Positions 41,457-49,673 of a stretch of DNA of 64,000 nt are shown piece after piece. How positions within the stretch are numbered: position 1 is the stretch's first letter; the number at the start of each line of letters is the position of its first letter. The position numbers and the translations under genes are program-made. This DNA comes from M30B19 sp041741535. GTDB taxonomy: Bacteria; Planctomycetota; Planctomycetia; Pirellulales; Pirellulaceae. Under the pieces are notes generated by a model, which had not been told where the DNA came from, searched no databases, and saw only the letters and a program-made list of their open reading frames with translations. The stretch lies in assembly GCA_041741535.1 (NCBI GenBank), contig JBGSJV010000162.1, positions 1 to 64,000 on the forward strand, written 5' to 3'.

Positions 41457-42296
41457 ATGATCGCCCACTCGAAGCCTAGCGTGATCAAGATCCGGGTCAA
41501 GCGACAAGACGGACCTGGACAATCGCCCTATTGGCAAAACTTCGACATCCCGTACGAAGACAACCTCAACATCATCAGCGTCTTGCAAAAGATCGCGGCG
41601 AATCCAACGACTCGTGATGGAAAATCGGTCGCCCCTGTCGCCTGGGATTGTGGTTGCTTGGAAGAAGTCTGCGGGGCGTGCACCATGGTGATCAACGGCC
41701 GAGTCCGCCAGAGTTGCTCGGCCTTGATCGATCGTTTGTTGGACGATGCCCCAAGCGGCGAGATCGTTTTGGAGCCCATGAGCAAGTTCCCGGTCGTACG
41801 TGACCTCGTGGTTGATCGCGCCCGAGTGTTTCAGTCGCTCAAGAAGGTCAAGGCGTGGGTGAGCGTCGACGGCTACTACGACATGGGACCAGGCCCCAAA
41901 CAAAGCCGGGCCCAACAGGAAGCAGCTTACCCGCTGAGTGAATGTATGAGCTGTGGCTGTTGTATGGAAGCTTGCCCGCAATTCGCGAAGGTTGAACTCG
42001 AGCGACAAGCCGGCGAGAGCGAAGAAGATTATCAAAAGCGGGTCGCTGATGCGCACAACGTCGCGTTTATCGGTCCCCACGCCATCAACCAAGCGGTACT
42101 GTTCAACAACCATCCGACGGGTCAATTCGCCAAGAGTGAACGACTCGATGCGTTGATGGCCCCCGGCGGAATCCAGGTTTGCGGGAACGCGCAAAACTGC
42201 GTTGCGGTGTGCCCGAAACATATTCCGTTGACCACCTCGATCGCTCAGGCCGGTCGTGCCGTGACGGTTCATGCGATCAAGAAGTTCTTTGAATGA
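41457..42296 (+). CDS. sdhB: Succinate dehydrogenase iron-sulphur subunit
   Basis: A 279-residue protein with the three cluster motifs. The 2Fe-2S site is in WDCGCLEEVCGACTMVING with a fourth Cys in VRQSCSAL; the 4Fe-4S and 3Fe-4S sites are in CMSCGCCMEACPQF and NCVAVCPKHIPL. The ATG at 41457 is chosen over the GTG at 41448 because GGAAAG precedes it by nine bases. It carries electrons from SdhA to SdhC. The gene ends just before the NYN-domain gene. Confidence 0.95.
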   Translation: MIAHSKPSVIKIRVKRQDGPGQSPYWQNFDIPYEDNLNIISVLQKIAANPTTRDGKSVAPVAWDCGCLEEVCGACTMVINGRVRQSCSALIDRLLDDAPSGEIVLEPMSKFPVVRDLVVDRARVFQSLKKVKAWVSVDGYYDMGPGPKQSRAQQEAAYPLSECMSCGCCMEACPQFAKVELERQAGESEEDYQKRVADAHNVAFIGPHAINQAVLFNNHPTGQFAKSERLDALMAPGGIQVCGNAQNCVAVCPKHIPLTTSIAQAGRAVTVHAIKKFFE

Positions 42297-42306
42297 GCGA
42301 ACGCTC

Positions 42307-43392
42307 GTGCCTACCATCATCGATGGCTACAACTTACTGAGAACATGTGGATTCGTGGGTGCCCGGGTTGGACCGGGGACTCTGGAACGTGCCCGTGGCA
42401 TGTTGTTAGGGTTCCTTGCCCAAGTGTTTGCTCCTGAGGAACGCGGCGAAGTGACAGTCGTGTTCGATTCAGCGGTCCGTTTGCCGGATCTACCCGACTA
42501 CACCGTGCAAAATGGAATTCATGTCCACTTTGCGACGGCTCACCGCGATGCCGACGAGTTGATCGTCGACATGCTGCAAAGGCACTCTGCTCCCAAATCC
42601 CTGATGATTGTTTCCAGTGACCATCAAATTCAGAAGGCTGCCGCCCGGCGGCGGGCTCGGTTTTGTGATTCGGACCGATGGTACGAAGGCATGATCGAAA
42701 CTAACCGTAGTAACCCAAGAGTGGTTGCGACGGCGGCCGAGATCGCCTTGGAAATTCAACTGCTGCGGAAAGAACTGGCCGCTGGAACGTCGGACCCGGA
42801 ACAAGAACACTTGTTGTCGGAGTTTTCGAAATCGATCGCAACCTTCTTGCCAGCTCCGCCCCCGATCGCGGAGCCCGAACCTCCGCCTGTTCTCGACTTG
42901 GCAGCCAAGCCAGTCTCCCGCGACTTGCGGCATGGGGCACTTAACGACGAGACGATGGCGGAAGTCCTACAATTGCTTGATGGCGACTTTTTGGGGTCCA
43001 CATTAGGGAAAGATCTAAAGCCCCAAACTCGAGGAAACGTCACTCCACATCGCGTGGTCGAGATTACCGAACGGACGGATGTTCGCGCGAACCCCAACAA
43101 GATTTCCGATCGCGAATCTAGCATCGAACCCAAATCAACGGCATTCAATCTTTCCGCAGAAGCTACTTCCAAGATTGTGCCGTCGGCTCCGCCCGACAAA
43201 TTCGAATCCATCGATCCTGCTACACAGCCTGACCTCCCCCTGACGGATGTGCCGTCCCAGCAATTGGACCGCTGGAATCGGCAGTTGAAAGAAACCGATA
43301 TCACGATCTTCCCACCCGGTTATGGGGAAGACGTGATTTTCTCAGAATCGTTCGAGATCGATAATCGTTTGAAGAAGAAACCTCGAACGTAG
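42307..43392 (+). CDS. NYN (YacP-like) ribonuclease-domain protein
   Basis: A 361-residue protein. Residues 1-150 are a YacP/Rae1-type NYN endoribonuclease domain: PTIIDGYNLL with the first acidic residue, then VVFDSAVRLPDLPDY, RDADELIVDML and MIVSSDHQIQKAA. The last 200 residues are a low-complexity, Pro/Ser/Thr-rich tail found only in some relatives, ending in a short motif (ERTLKKKPRT-like, here IDNRLKKKPRT). The start is a GTG at 42307, ten bases after sdhB ends; no ATG fits the first strand. Family members cleave mRNA in the ribosome A-site in Bacillus, but that role is not shown here. Confidence 0.8.
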   Translation: MPTIIDGYNLLRTCGFVGARVGPGTLERARGMLLGFLAQVFAPEERGEVTVVFDSAVRLPDLPDYTVQNGIHVHFATAHRDADELIVDMLQRHSAPKSLMIVSSDHQIQKAAARRRARFCDSDRWYEGMIETNRSNPRVVATAAEIALEIQLLRKELAAGTSDPEQEHLLSEFSKSIATFLPAPPPIAEPEPPPVLDLAAKPVSRDLRHGALNDETMAEVLQLLDGDFLGSTLGKDLKPQTRGNVTPHRVVEITERTDVRANPNKISDRESSIEPKSTAFNLSAEATSKIVPSAPPDKFESIDPATQPDLPLTDVPSQQLDRWNRQLKETDITIFPPGYGEDVIFSESFEIDNRLKKKPRT

Positions 43393-43505
43393 CTGACGTG
43401 GGCTTTGGCGGAATTCGAAACGCCAAGGCGTCGAAAACGCGAAGATTGCCTGAACCAAGTTCCTCAATGCTCGCTCCGCCACTGCGTTTCAAGATCTCTC
43501 CGGAT

Positions 43506-43871
43506 TTAGGAACTTGTACGTTCGATCCAAACGGGTTCGGGTTGAATCGATTCGGCACAGGGCTTGCCACTATCGACGCGTCCACTGCCCGCGAAGCGGC
43601 TAATGACTCGAACGGTCATGTCGTGGTCGCACGCGATTTGGCAACTAAGCCGAGCGCCCTTTACCTCTCGAGCGCGAAGACAATCTTGCTCGGCTTGAGT
43701 CATGCGGGTAGGTTCTCCCGCAACGAACTCGACACGACAGGTCGTGCACTTGGAGTTGCCACCACAGGCGTGGAGCTGATCCTGGCCGGCGTCTTCGATC
43801 AAGGCCAAAACCAGGCGTTTGCCTTGTGGGACGGAAAACTGGCCAACTCCATCGACGGTCAATACGGGCAT
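43506..43871 (-). CDS. 2Fe-2S ferredoxin
   Basis: A 121-residue protein with a plant-type 2Fe-2S fold: VPQGKRLVLALIEDAG, then the cluster ligands CGGNSKCTTC and the fourth Cys in RLSCQIACDHDM. It starts at an ATG at 43871 and is intact. The C-terminal 30 residues after the fold are extra (up to WIERTSS). Its redox partner is not indicated by neighbours: the divergent gene before it is the NYN protein and the gene downstream on the other strand is the DUF1570 protein. Confidence 0.88.
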   Translation of the reverse strand: MPVLTVDGVGQFSVPQGKRLVLALIEDAGQDQLHACGGNSKCTTCRVEFVAGEPTRMTQAEQDCLRAREVKGARLSCQIACDHDMTVRVISRFAGSGRVDSGKPCAESIQPEPVWIERTSS

Positions 43872-43901
43872 GCGTTCACTTCCTAACGTTGTTCGATCGG
43901 A

Positions 43902-45155
43902 CTACTGCAACTTCTGCAAAAACTGGACAAACTCGCGGTCAATTTCAGCCAACGACTTGCCGAGCTTCTCCTCCAGTAATGCGATTCGCTGTTCGCCTGT
44001 TTGTTGGACAAGCGGCGTCTTCTTCGACAGTTCCTGGAGATAGGCTTGGTACTGTTTAGCATACTTCTTCAATAGAAAATAGTTGAGGGCCCACGCCTCC
44101 GCATAGGCATCCAAGGTGGCGGTTCCATCACGAAATCGTTTATCGTCTTGAATCAAAGTAGCCAGCGAATCTGCGGGGCGTTGATTCAAGTACTGCTTCG
44201 CGCGATGAAATCGTAACACGTTGATCTTACCGATGCCTTTCCAACCCTGTTTGCTGGTCAGATCCGGCGCTTCAAAGTACACCGCCAGGCCTTCGCTGAC
44301 CCAAAGTGGGATGTCGGCCAATCGCTGTTGCATGCCATTGTTATACATGAGTTGATGGGTCGCTTCGTGGACAATCGTCGCGACCATGGGCACCGCGTTG
44401 GGATGCGAAAGAGCTTGAGAAAGTCCGCGCTCCCGATTCCCGAACTGGCCGTCGGCCATCAAGTCGTACATCACCACCCAGTTGTTTAGCACGTGATAGT
44501 ATCCAATAATTCCAGTCGGTTCGGCTTTCATGTCCGTTCGCGCAAATCGTTCGAATTGGGCGCGATTGGCGAACACCAAAACGATCAGGGGACGCTGGGC
44601 GGGTTGTGGATCAAAGCCACGATTTTTCCAATAATTATTGAATCCCGCAAACAAACGCTCGTACAAAGCACCGACCCACTGGGCGTATTCCCGGTCGGTC
44701 CAATAACAAACCGTGTAATGCCGAGTCTGATGCAGGCGAAATCCTTCCGGCAGTTCTTCCTTCAGTCGAGCTTCCAACGCCGCCGCATGTAGTTCGACGG
44801 GTTGATCATGCTGCTCGCGGGACACAACTTCTTGTTGGCGCAAAATCAACAGGTGTCCCAACATGTCTTGGAATAACAGACTGCCGTCCAATGCTTCGAC
44901 TTCAATCTTGCCGTCCACGGTCCTTGGGGACTCGTCCGCCAGTTTGATCTCCAAGCGATCCCAAGCTCGAACGGTGACGGCCTCGGGATTGATATCATCA
45001 TTACCGTTGGAAGCGGGCGGCTCCGAATCGGCCTGAGCCCGACCAAATGCCCCATCAGGCGAACTGGCCAGCAGGAGCCAAACAACTAAGGACAAAAGCC
45101 GCCAAGTGTCACGAACTTTTGTCCGAGGGAATATACCGACTGGAAAAGAACCCAT
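43902..45155 (-). CDS. DUF1570-type secreted metallopeptidase-like protein
   Basis: About 417 residues with a signal peptide (RLLSLVVWLLLASSPDGAFG). The central region carries the zinc-peptidase motif VATIVHEATHQLMYN with a downstream Glu in LWVSEGLAVYFE, the gluzincin-like pattern seen in DUF1570 proteins of planctomycetes. Several Met codons near the N-terminus are possible; the one at 45155 is chosen so that the signal peptide follows a short basic region. Its substrate is unknown. It ends 30 bases before the ferredoxin stop region on the same strand. Confidence 0.75.
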   Translation of the reverse strand: MGSFPVGIFPRTKVRDTWRLLSLVVWLLLASSPDGAFGRAQADSEPPASNGNDDINPEAVTVRAWDRLEIKLADESPRTVDGKIEVEALDGSLLFQDMLGHLLILRQQEVVSREQHDQPVELHAAALEARLKEELPEGFRLHQTRHYTVCYWTDREYAQWVGALYERLFAGFNNYWKNRGFDPQPAQRPLIVLVFANRAQFERFARTDMKAEPTGIIGYYHVLNNWVVMYDLMADGQFGNRERGLSQALSHPNAVPMVATIVHEATHQLMYNNGMQQRLADIPLWVSEGLAVYFEAPDLTSKQGWKGIGKINVLRFHRAKQYLNQRPADSLATLIQDDKRFRDGTATLDAYAEAWALNYFLLKKYAKQYQAYLQELSKKTPLVQQTGEQRIALLEEKLGKSLAEIDREFVQFLQKLQ

Positions 45156-45555
45156 ATGCAATCCAAGCATGGTCACGCGACAAGATCTTCCTGGCCTACT
45201 CATTCTAGCGTATGTTTCGCGCGGCGGCTACCTTCATGTTGACGATCGAATCGTGATCGCGGCGGTCGAGACTGTTCGGACAGGATTCCTCGCTCGGCTG
45301 TTTGTTAAATGGGGCCTGACCTTAGAACTTATGCGATTCTGGACCACGAGACATAACCCAAACGGGCAACACCAATTCAGGACAAAGCGGATATTTCCGG
45401 CGTGACACTTTACAAACAACCACACCGGACAATTGACCGAATGGGACACCCAAACGAGTGGCCCCTAGTTTCATCACGGATTATCGACTCGTAAAATCGA
45501 TGTCCGGATGTGATCGGCTTTCCAGTCACCCATTCACCATGAAAGAACCCCAGAC
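45156..45555. other. Intergenic region upstream of nagB
   Basis: About 400 bp between divergent genes. It presumably holds promoters for both, but no convincing -35/-10 or operator was picked out. Confidence 0.4.
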
Positions 45556-46338
45556 ATGCAGCTCATTCTGACCAAGAATCGTGCGGAACTTGGGCCGTTG
45601 GTCGCTCGAGCAGCAGCAGCCCGCTTGGAAGCGGCGATTGCGCAGCGTGGGCAGGCCACGTTGGTCGTGGCTACGGGCGCGTCACAATTCGAAGTGCTCG
45701 CGGAACTTGTTCGACAAACCAATGTCGACTGGTCGCGAGTCCATGGCTTTCACTTGGACGAGTATTTGGGCCTCACCCCGGATCACCCCGCTTCGTTTTG
45801 TCATTATCTCCAGACCCGTTTTGTGTTGCACGTTCCTTTGGCCTCGTTCCATTTTTTGGTTGGGAATCAACCTGCGGACATGCTTTTGCAATCCGCGAAC
45901 ACCGCGTTAGCGAATCGACCGATTGATGTGGCCTTGGTTGGCATTGGCGAAAACGGACATTTGGCGTTTAACGACCCGCCGGCCGACTTCGATTGTCAGG
46001 AACCTTATCTGATTGTGCCGTTGGACGAACTTTGTCGTCGGCAACAAGTTGGCGAGGGCTGGTTCGCGTCGCTGGACGATGTTCCGACGCAGGCCATCAG
46101 TATGTCCATCCGCCAAATCCTCAAAGCGGAGTCGATTTTCTGTAGCGTGCCCGGTCCGCAAAAAGCGGCAGCCGTTCGCGCGACTCTGGAAGAGCCGATT
46201 AGCCCCATGGTCCCCGCCAGTATCCTGCGGACGCACGACAACACGTGGTTGGTATTGGACGAAGCGTCTGCCCAACTTTTGTCATTTGAATCGCAGTCCT
46301 GGTTGAAACGTCCTGATCCCCAAATGGTCGCACGATGA
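45556..46338 (+). CDS. nagB: Glucosamine-6-phosphate deaminase
   Basis: A 260-residue enzyme recognised from VVATGASQFEVLAELV, GFHLDEYLGLTPDHPASF (catalytic Asp) and VGIGENGHLAFNDPPADF (catalytic His/Glu). It converts glucosamine-6-phosphate to fructose-6-phosphate and ammonia, feeding amino-sugar carbon into glycolysis. Its stop overlaps the nagA start as ATGA, so the two enzymes are made together. Length is standard and nothing is missing. Planctomycete versions often look slightly divergent, as here. Confidence 0.92.
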   Translation: MQLILTKNRAELGPLVARAAAARLEAAIAQRGQATLVVATGASQFEVLAELVRQTNVDWSRVHGFHLDEYLGLTPDHPASFCHYLQTRFVLHVPLASFHFLVGNQPADMLLQSANTALANRPIDVALVGIGENGHLAFNDPPADFDCQEPYLIVPLDELCRRQQVGEGWFASLDDVPTQAISMSIRQILKAESIFCSVPGPQKAAAVRATLEEPISPMVPASILRTHDNTWLVLDEASAQLLSFESQSWLKRPDPQMVAR

Positions 46339-47243
46339 CCAACTATTTTGACCTGCAAGTCAATGGATTTTGTGGAATCGATTTCAACTCGGATGATTTG
46401 ACATTCGAACAAATCGACATCGCATGCGAGCGTCTCCGTTCGGCCGGAGTCCCGCGAATACTAGCGACGGTCATCACCGCTCCCGTCGAATCGATGTGCC
46501 GAAGAATCGGGAAACTGGCCCAAGCGATCTCATCCAGTTCGTTGGTCGAGCAGACGATCATTGGAATTCACGTCGAGGGCCCGTTTATCTCAGCCGAACC
46601 CGGCTACGTCGGGGCGCACCCGCGGTCCGCCGTCCTACCCGCCGACCTACGAATTTGCCAGCAACTCTGCGCGGCAGGCGAAGGCTACGTTCGGCTCATG
46701 ACGTTGGCGCCGGAAGTCGATCCGAATCAGCAAGTCCTCCGCTTTTTGCATGCCCAACAAATCGTGGTCGCGGCCGGACACACCGACGCCTCACGCGAGC
46801 AACTGCTGCGGGCGATCGACGATGGATTGAGCATGTTCACCCATTTGGGAAATGGCTGCCCTTTGAATTTGGCTCGGCACGACCACATCATCAATCGGGT
46901 TTTGAGCCTGGCCGACCAGCTAAGCATCTCGTTGATCGCCGATAATCGTCACTTGCCGGACTTTGTGCTCCGACTGTACTTGGACTTCATTCCCGACCAC
47001 AATGTAATCATCGTGTCCGACTCGATTAGTGCGGCAGGGTTGGGGCCGGGCACGTATCCACTGGGGGGACAGTCGATTCAGGTCGATGAACTTGGGAGAG
47101 CGTGGGCGGCCAACGGGAAACACATGGCGGGTTCGACGGGGATTCTGTCCCAAATGGCGACTTGGTTGGTTCAGGAACAAGGTTGGCCACTGGACCGAGT
47201 CCTAAAGTGGACTTGCGAGAACCCCAGTCGCTTGATCGTTTAA
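46335..47243 (+). CDS. nagA: N-acetylglucosamine-6-phosphate deacetylase
   Basis: A 302-residue amidohydrolase. Metal and catalytic motifs are GIHVEGPFISAEPGYVGAHP, VAAGHTDAS, MFTHLGNGCP and VSDSISAAGLGPGTY (catalytic Asp). It is somewhat shorter than the E. coli protein (382 residues) because the N-terminal beta domain is reduced (start MTNYFDLQVNGFCGIDFNSD), a known shorter form. It supplies glucosamine-6-phosphate to NagB, translated from the overlapping gene just upstream. Confidence 0.92.
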   Translation: MTNYFDLQVNGFCGIDFNSDDLTFEQIDIACERLRSAGVPRILATVITAPVESMCRRIGKLAQAISSSSLVEQTIIGIHVEGPFISAEPGYVGAHPRSAVLPADLRICQQLCAAGEGYVRLMTLAPEVDPNQQVLRFLHAQQIVVAAGHTDASREQLLRAIDDGLSMFTHLGNGCPLNLARHDHIINRVLSLADQLSISLIADNRHLPDFVLRLYLDFIPDHNVIIVSDSISAAGLGPGTYPLGGQSIQVDELGRAWAANGKHMAGSTGILSQMATWLVQEQGWPLDRVLKWTCENPSRLIV

Positions 47244-47368
47244 CCCGAAGCGGCTTGCCAACATGTGGATCAACACCGGTCGCCACTTTCCGCCCCAGCC
47301 TCCCTTCACAAACCAATCACGACCCACGCTCGAAAACGGTTTTTGACCAACGCATTAGGTTATTTCGA

Positions 47369-48445
47369 ATGACGAAGACTGTCCAAACTTGGCATGCCCT
47401 CGAATGGCCGGCAAACATCGTCGATCTACCGTCGACGGTGATCCTGTTTGGCAAGGACAACTTCCTGATTGACATGTCGTTACGGCATACGTTCCACTGT
47501 TTGACGGGCGGCGACGTGGACGTATTGCCGCCACCAAAACTTGACGGCGACCATCTGCGTTGGACGGATCTGGATGCTGAACTGGCAACGGGCTCTTTGT
47601 TTTCGCATGGTCATTCGCAACCCGTGGTGGTGATTGATGCCGATTCGTTTATCAGCAAACATCGGCCCGAGTTGGAATCGTGGGTCGCCAAGCCAACATC
47701 GTCCAACACCCTGGTGATGGTGACCGATACGTGGCAAGCAACGACCAAGCTTTACAAACTGGTGCAGCAACATGGCGTGCTGGTTTTATGCGACCCGCCC
47801 ACGACCAGTGCCAAAAGCAAAGCCGTGGATGTCAAGCAAATTGCCAAGTGGATCGCCCATTGGGCCAAGCATCATTACCAATTGGAAGTCCCCAGCGAAG
47901 TGGCAACTTTGTTGTGGGATTTTTCACAAGATTCATTTGGAATGGTCGACACCAGTTTGTCGAAACTAAGTCTGCTATTTACCCCCGGCACCTCGATTAC
48001 GCTGGCGGACATTCGAACTCATGTTGGCGGTTGGAAGGCCGAAACCGTTTGGCAAGCGATCGACCAAGCCATGGACGGCCAAGTGATGAAGGCCATCGAA
48101 ACCCTGCATCCGATTTTTCACGCGGGCGAACATCCGCTAAGCGTCATGGGCCAATTGTCGTGGTCCCTAAGACGTTATTCCGTAGCGTACGACCATTACA
48201 ACGAAGTTCGACTTCGTGGGCTTGGCCGCCCAGACATGAAAGAGTCTTTGTTGCTGGCAGGGTTTCACAGTTGGGGTTCCGAAGTAGAAAAAGCAGCGGC
48301 ACGCTTGAAACGACTCGGCCGCAGGCGTTTGGATTGTCTGCATCATTGGCTATTGGACATCGACCTCGCGTTAAAGTTCACGCATTCCGACGAAGCCCTC
48401 GGTCGGCAATTGATCGAACGATTTCTGGTTCAATTGAGTGAGTAG
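47369..48445 (+). CDS. holA: DNA polymerase III delta subunit
   Basis: A 358-residue clamp-loader subunit. The N-terminus has the divergent AAA+ fold (VILFGKDNFLIDMSLRHTF). The middle contains ADSFISKHRPELESW and VLVLCDPPTT. The C-terminus has the collar region FHAGEHPLSVMGQLSWSLRR. It opens the beta clamp during loading. The ATG at 47369 is selected because the sequence before it does not look like HolA. The stop lies in the first unit of a GTGAGT repeat. HolA proteins diverge strongly, so the assignment relies on overall pattern. Confidence 0.75.
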   Translation: MTKTVQTWHALEWPANIVDLPSTVILFGKDNFLIDMSLRHTFHCLTGGDVDVLPPPKLDGDHLRWTDLDAELATGSLFSHGHSQPVVVIDADSFISKHRPELESWVAKPTSSNTLVMVTDTWQATTKLYKLVQQHGVLVLCDPPTTSAKSKAVDVKQIAKWIAHWAKHHYQLEVPSEVATLLWDFSQDSFGMVDTSLSKLSLLFTPGTSITLADIRTHVGGWKAETVWQAIDQAMDGQVMKAIETLHPIFHAGEHPLSVMGQLSWSLRRYSVAYDHYNEVRLRGLGRPDMKESLLLAGFHSWGSEVEKAAARLKRLGRRRLDCLHHWLLDIDLALKFTHSDEALGRQLIERFLVQLSE

Positions 48446-48488
48446 GTGAGTACGTGAGTTGGTGAGTGAGTGGGTGAATAGGTGAGTG
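48436..48488. repeat. GTGAGT-type short tandem repeat
   Basis: Irregular repeats of GAGTGAGT, GGTGAGT and GTGAGTTG between holA and the peroxidase gene. The holA stop codon and possible GTG starts for the next gene lie in it. Confidence 0.75.
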
Positions 48489-48490
48489 TT

Positions 48491-49630
48491 ATGGTCAACG
48501 GTTTGATGATGGCACATCGCCGCTTGGTGTTTGGGATTCTGGTGTTGCTCTTGCCCTTGAACTTGTCGATCAGCAGCGGCAGATTGCAAGAACCGGCTGC
48601 GAGTTCCCCTTCGGTTGCCCTCCCGTTACCCACAGATACCTTACCACCCACGGCCGATTGGTTACGCAGAGAAACGCCTTTGGGGTTCGCGTCTTTGCCG
48701 GCGGAGTATCCGGCGACTCCATTGTCGGAACTCCAAGTGAACTTGGGGCGGCGTTTGTTTTTTGACCCTATTCTATCGAGCGACCAGACCGTTTCTTGTG
48801 CAACCTGTCATCAGCCGGACCACGGTATGGCCAGCCCCGACGCGGTGGCGATCGGGATCAAGGGCAAAACGGGGCGCCGCAATGCTCCGTCTCTATTCAA
48901 TCGAGGGTATGGCAGGTCACAGTTTTGGGATGGCCGCGCGGCCACCTTGGAAGAGCAAGCCTTGCAGCCGATTTCGAACCCCGACGAGATGGGTGATGAT
49001 CTCGAGCAGATCTTGCGCCGCTTGCAAGAAAATGCCGAATATCGGGCAGAATTCGAGGCTGCCTTTTCGCCGGCCGAAGGGTCGCCCGAGCCGAGTTCGA
49101 CAGCACCAGCAACGAGTATTTCAGCCGAGCGATTGGCCACGGCCCTGGCCGCTTTCCAGCGTTGTCTGGTACTTGCCGATTCGCCCGTCGATCGATTTCG
49201 AGCGGCGGACGTCAAAGAACTGTCGATGGAAGCACGCCAAGGATTGTGGATTTTCGAGAGCCGAGGTCGCTGTTGGCAATGTCACGCAGGGGATAATTTC
49301 TCCGACGAGCAGTTCCACAACACAGGCGTTAGTTTTGGCAGCGCCGCGCGGGATCTCGGTCGGGCGGACATCACGCACGACCCGCAAGATCGATACCGGT
49401 TCAAGACTCCCAGCCTACGTGGAGTCGCTCAAACCGCACCGTACATGCACGACGGAAGTGCAAAATCACTGGAAGATGTGGTAGAATTCTACAACCGGGG
49501 CGGATCACCAGAGGACCCGGAACTTTCGCCTCTTCTTCAGCCACTAAACTTGTCCGTGGAAGAACGGCGTTATTTGGTCGAGTTCCTGCGGGCGTTGTCG
49601 CCCAGTCAATCGGCAGCGTCGACTCCTTAG
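48491..49630 (+). CDS. Di-haem cytochrome c peroxidase/MauG-family protein
   Basis: A 379-residue exported protein (hydrophobic N-terminus LVFGILVLLLPLNLSISSG). Two c-type haem sites are seen: CATCHQPDHG (near residue 105) and CWQCHAGDNF (near 265). A distal region FKTPSLRGVAQTAPYMHDG contains the Met/His ligands typical of the peroxidase family. It reduces hydrogen peroxide in the periplasm, or in MauG-like members oxidises protein substrates. The ATG at 48491 is one of several close starts within the repeat. Confidence 0.85.
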   Translation: MVNGLMMAHRRLVFGILVLLLPLNLSISSGRLQEPAASSPSVALPLPTDTLPPTADWLRRETPLGFASLPAEYPATPLSELQVNLGRRLFFDPILSSDQTVSCATCHQPDHGMASPDAVAIGIKGKTGRRNAPSLFNRGYGRSQFWDGRAATLEEQALQPISNPDEMGDDLEQILRRLQENAEYRAEFEAAFSPAEGSPEPSSTAPATSISAERLATALAAFQRCLVLADSPVDRFRAADVKELSMEARQGLWIFESRGRCWQCHAGDNFSDEQFHNTGVSFGSAARDLGRADITHDPQDRYRFKTPSLRGVAQTAPYMHDGSAKSLEDVVEFYNRGGSPEDPELSPLLQPLNLSVEERRYLVEFLRALSPSQSAASTP

Positions 49631-49673
49631 CCGATGGGCATTCGTCGACGACCTTTTTCGAAATGGACGGTTC

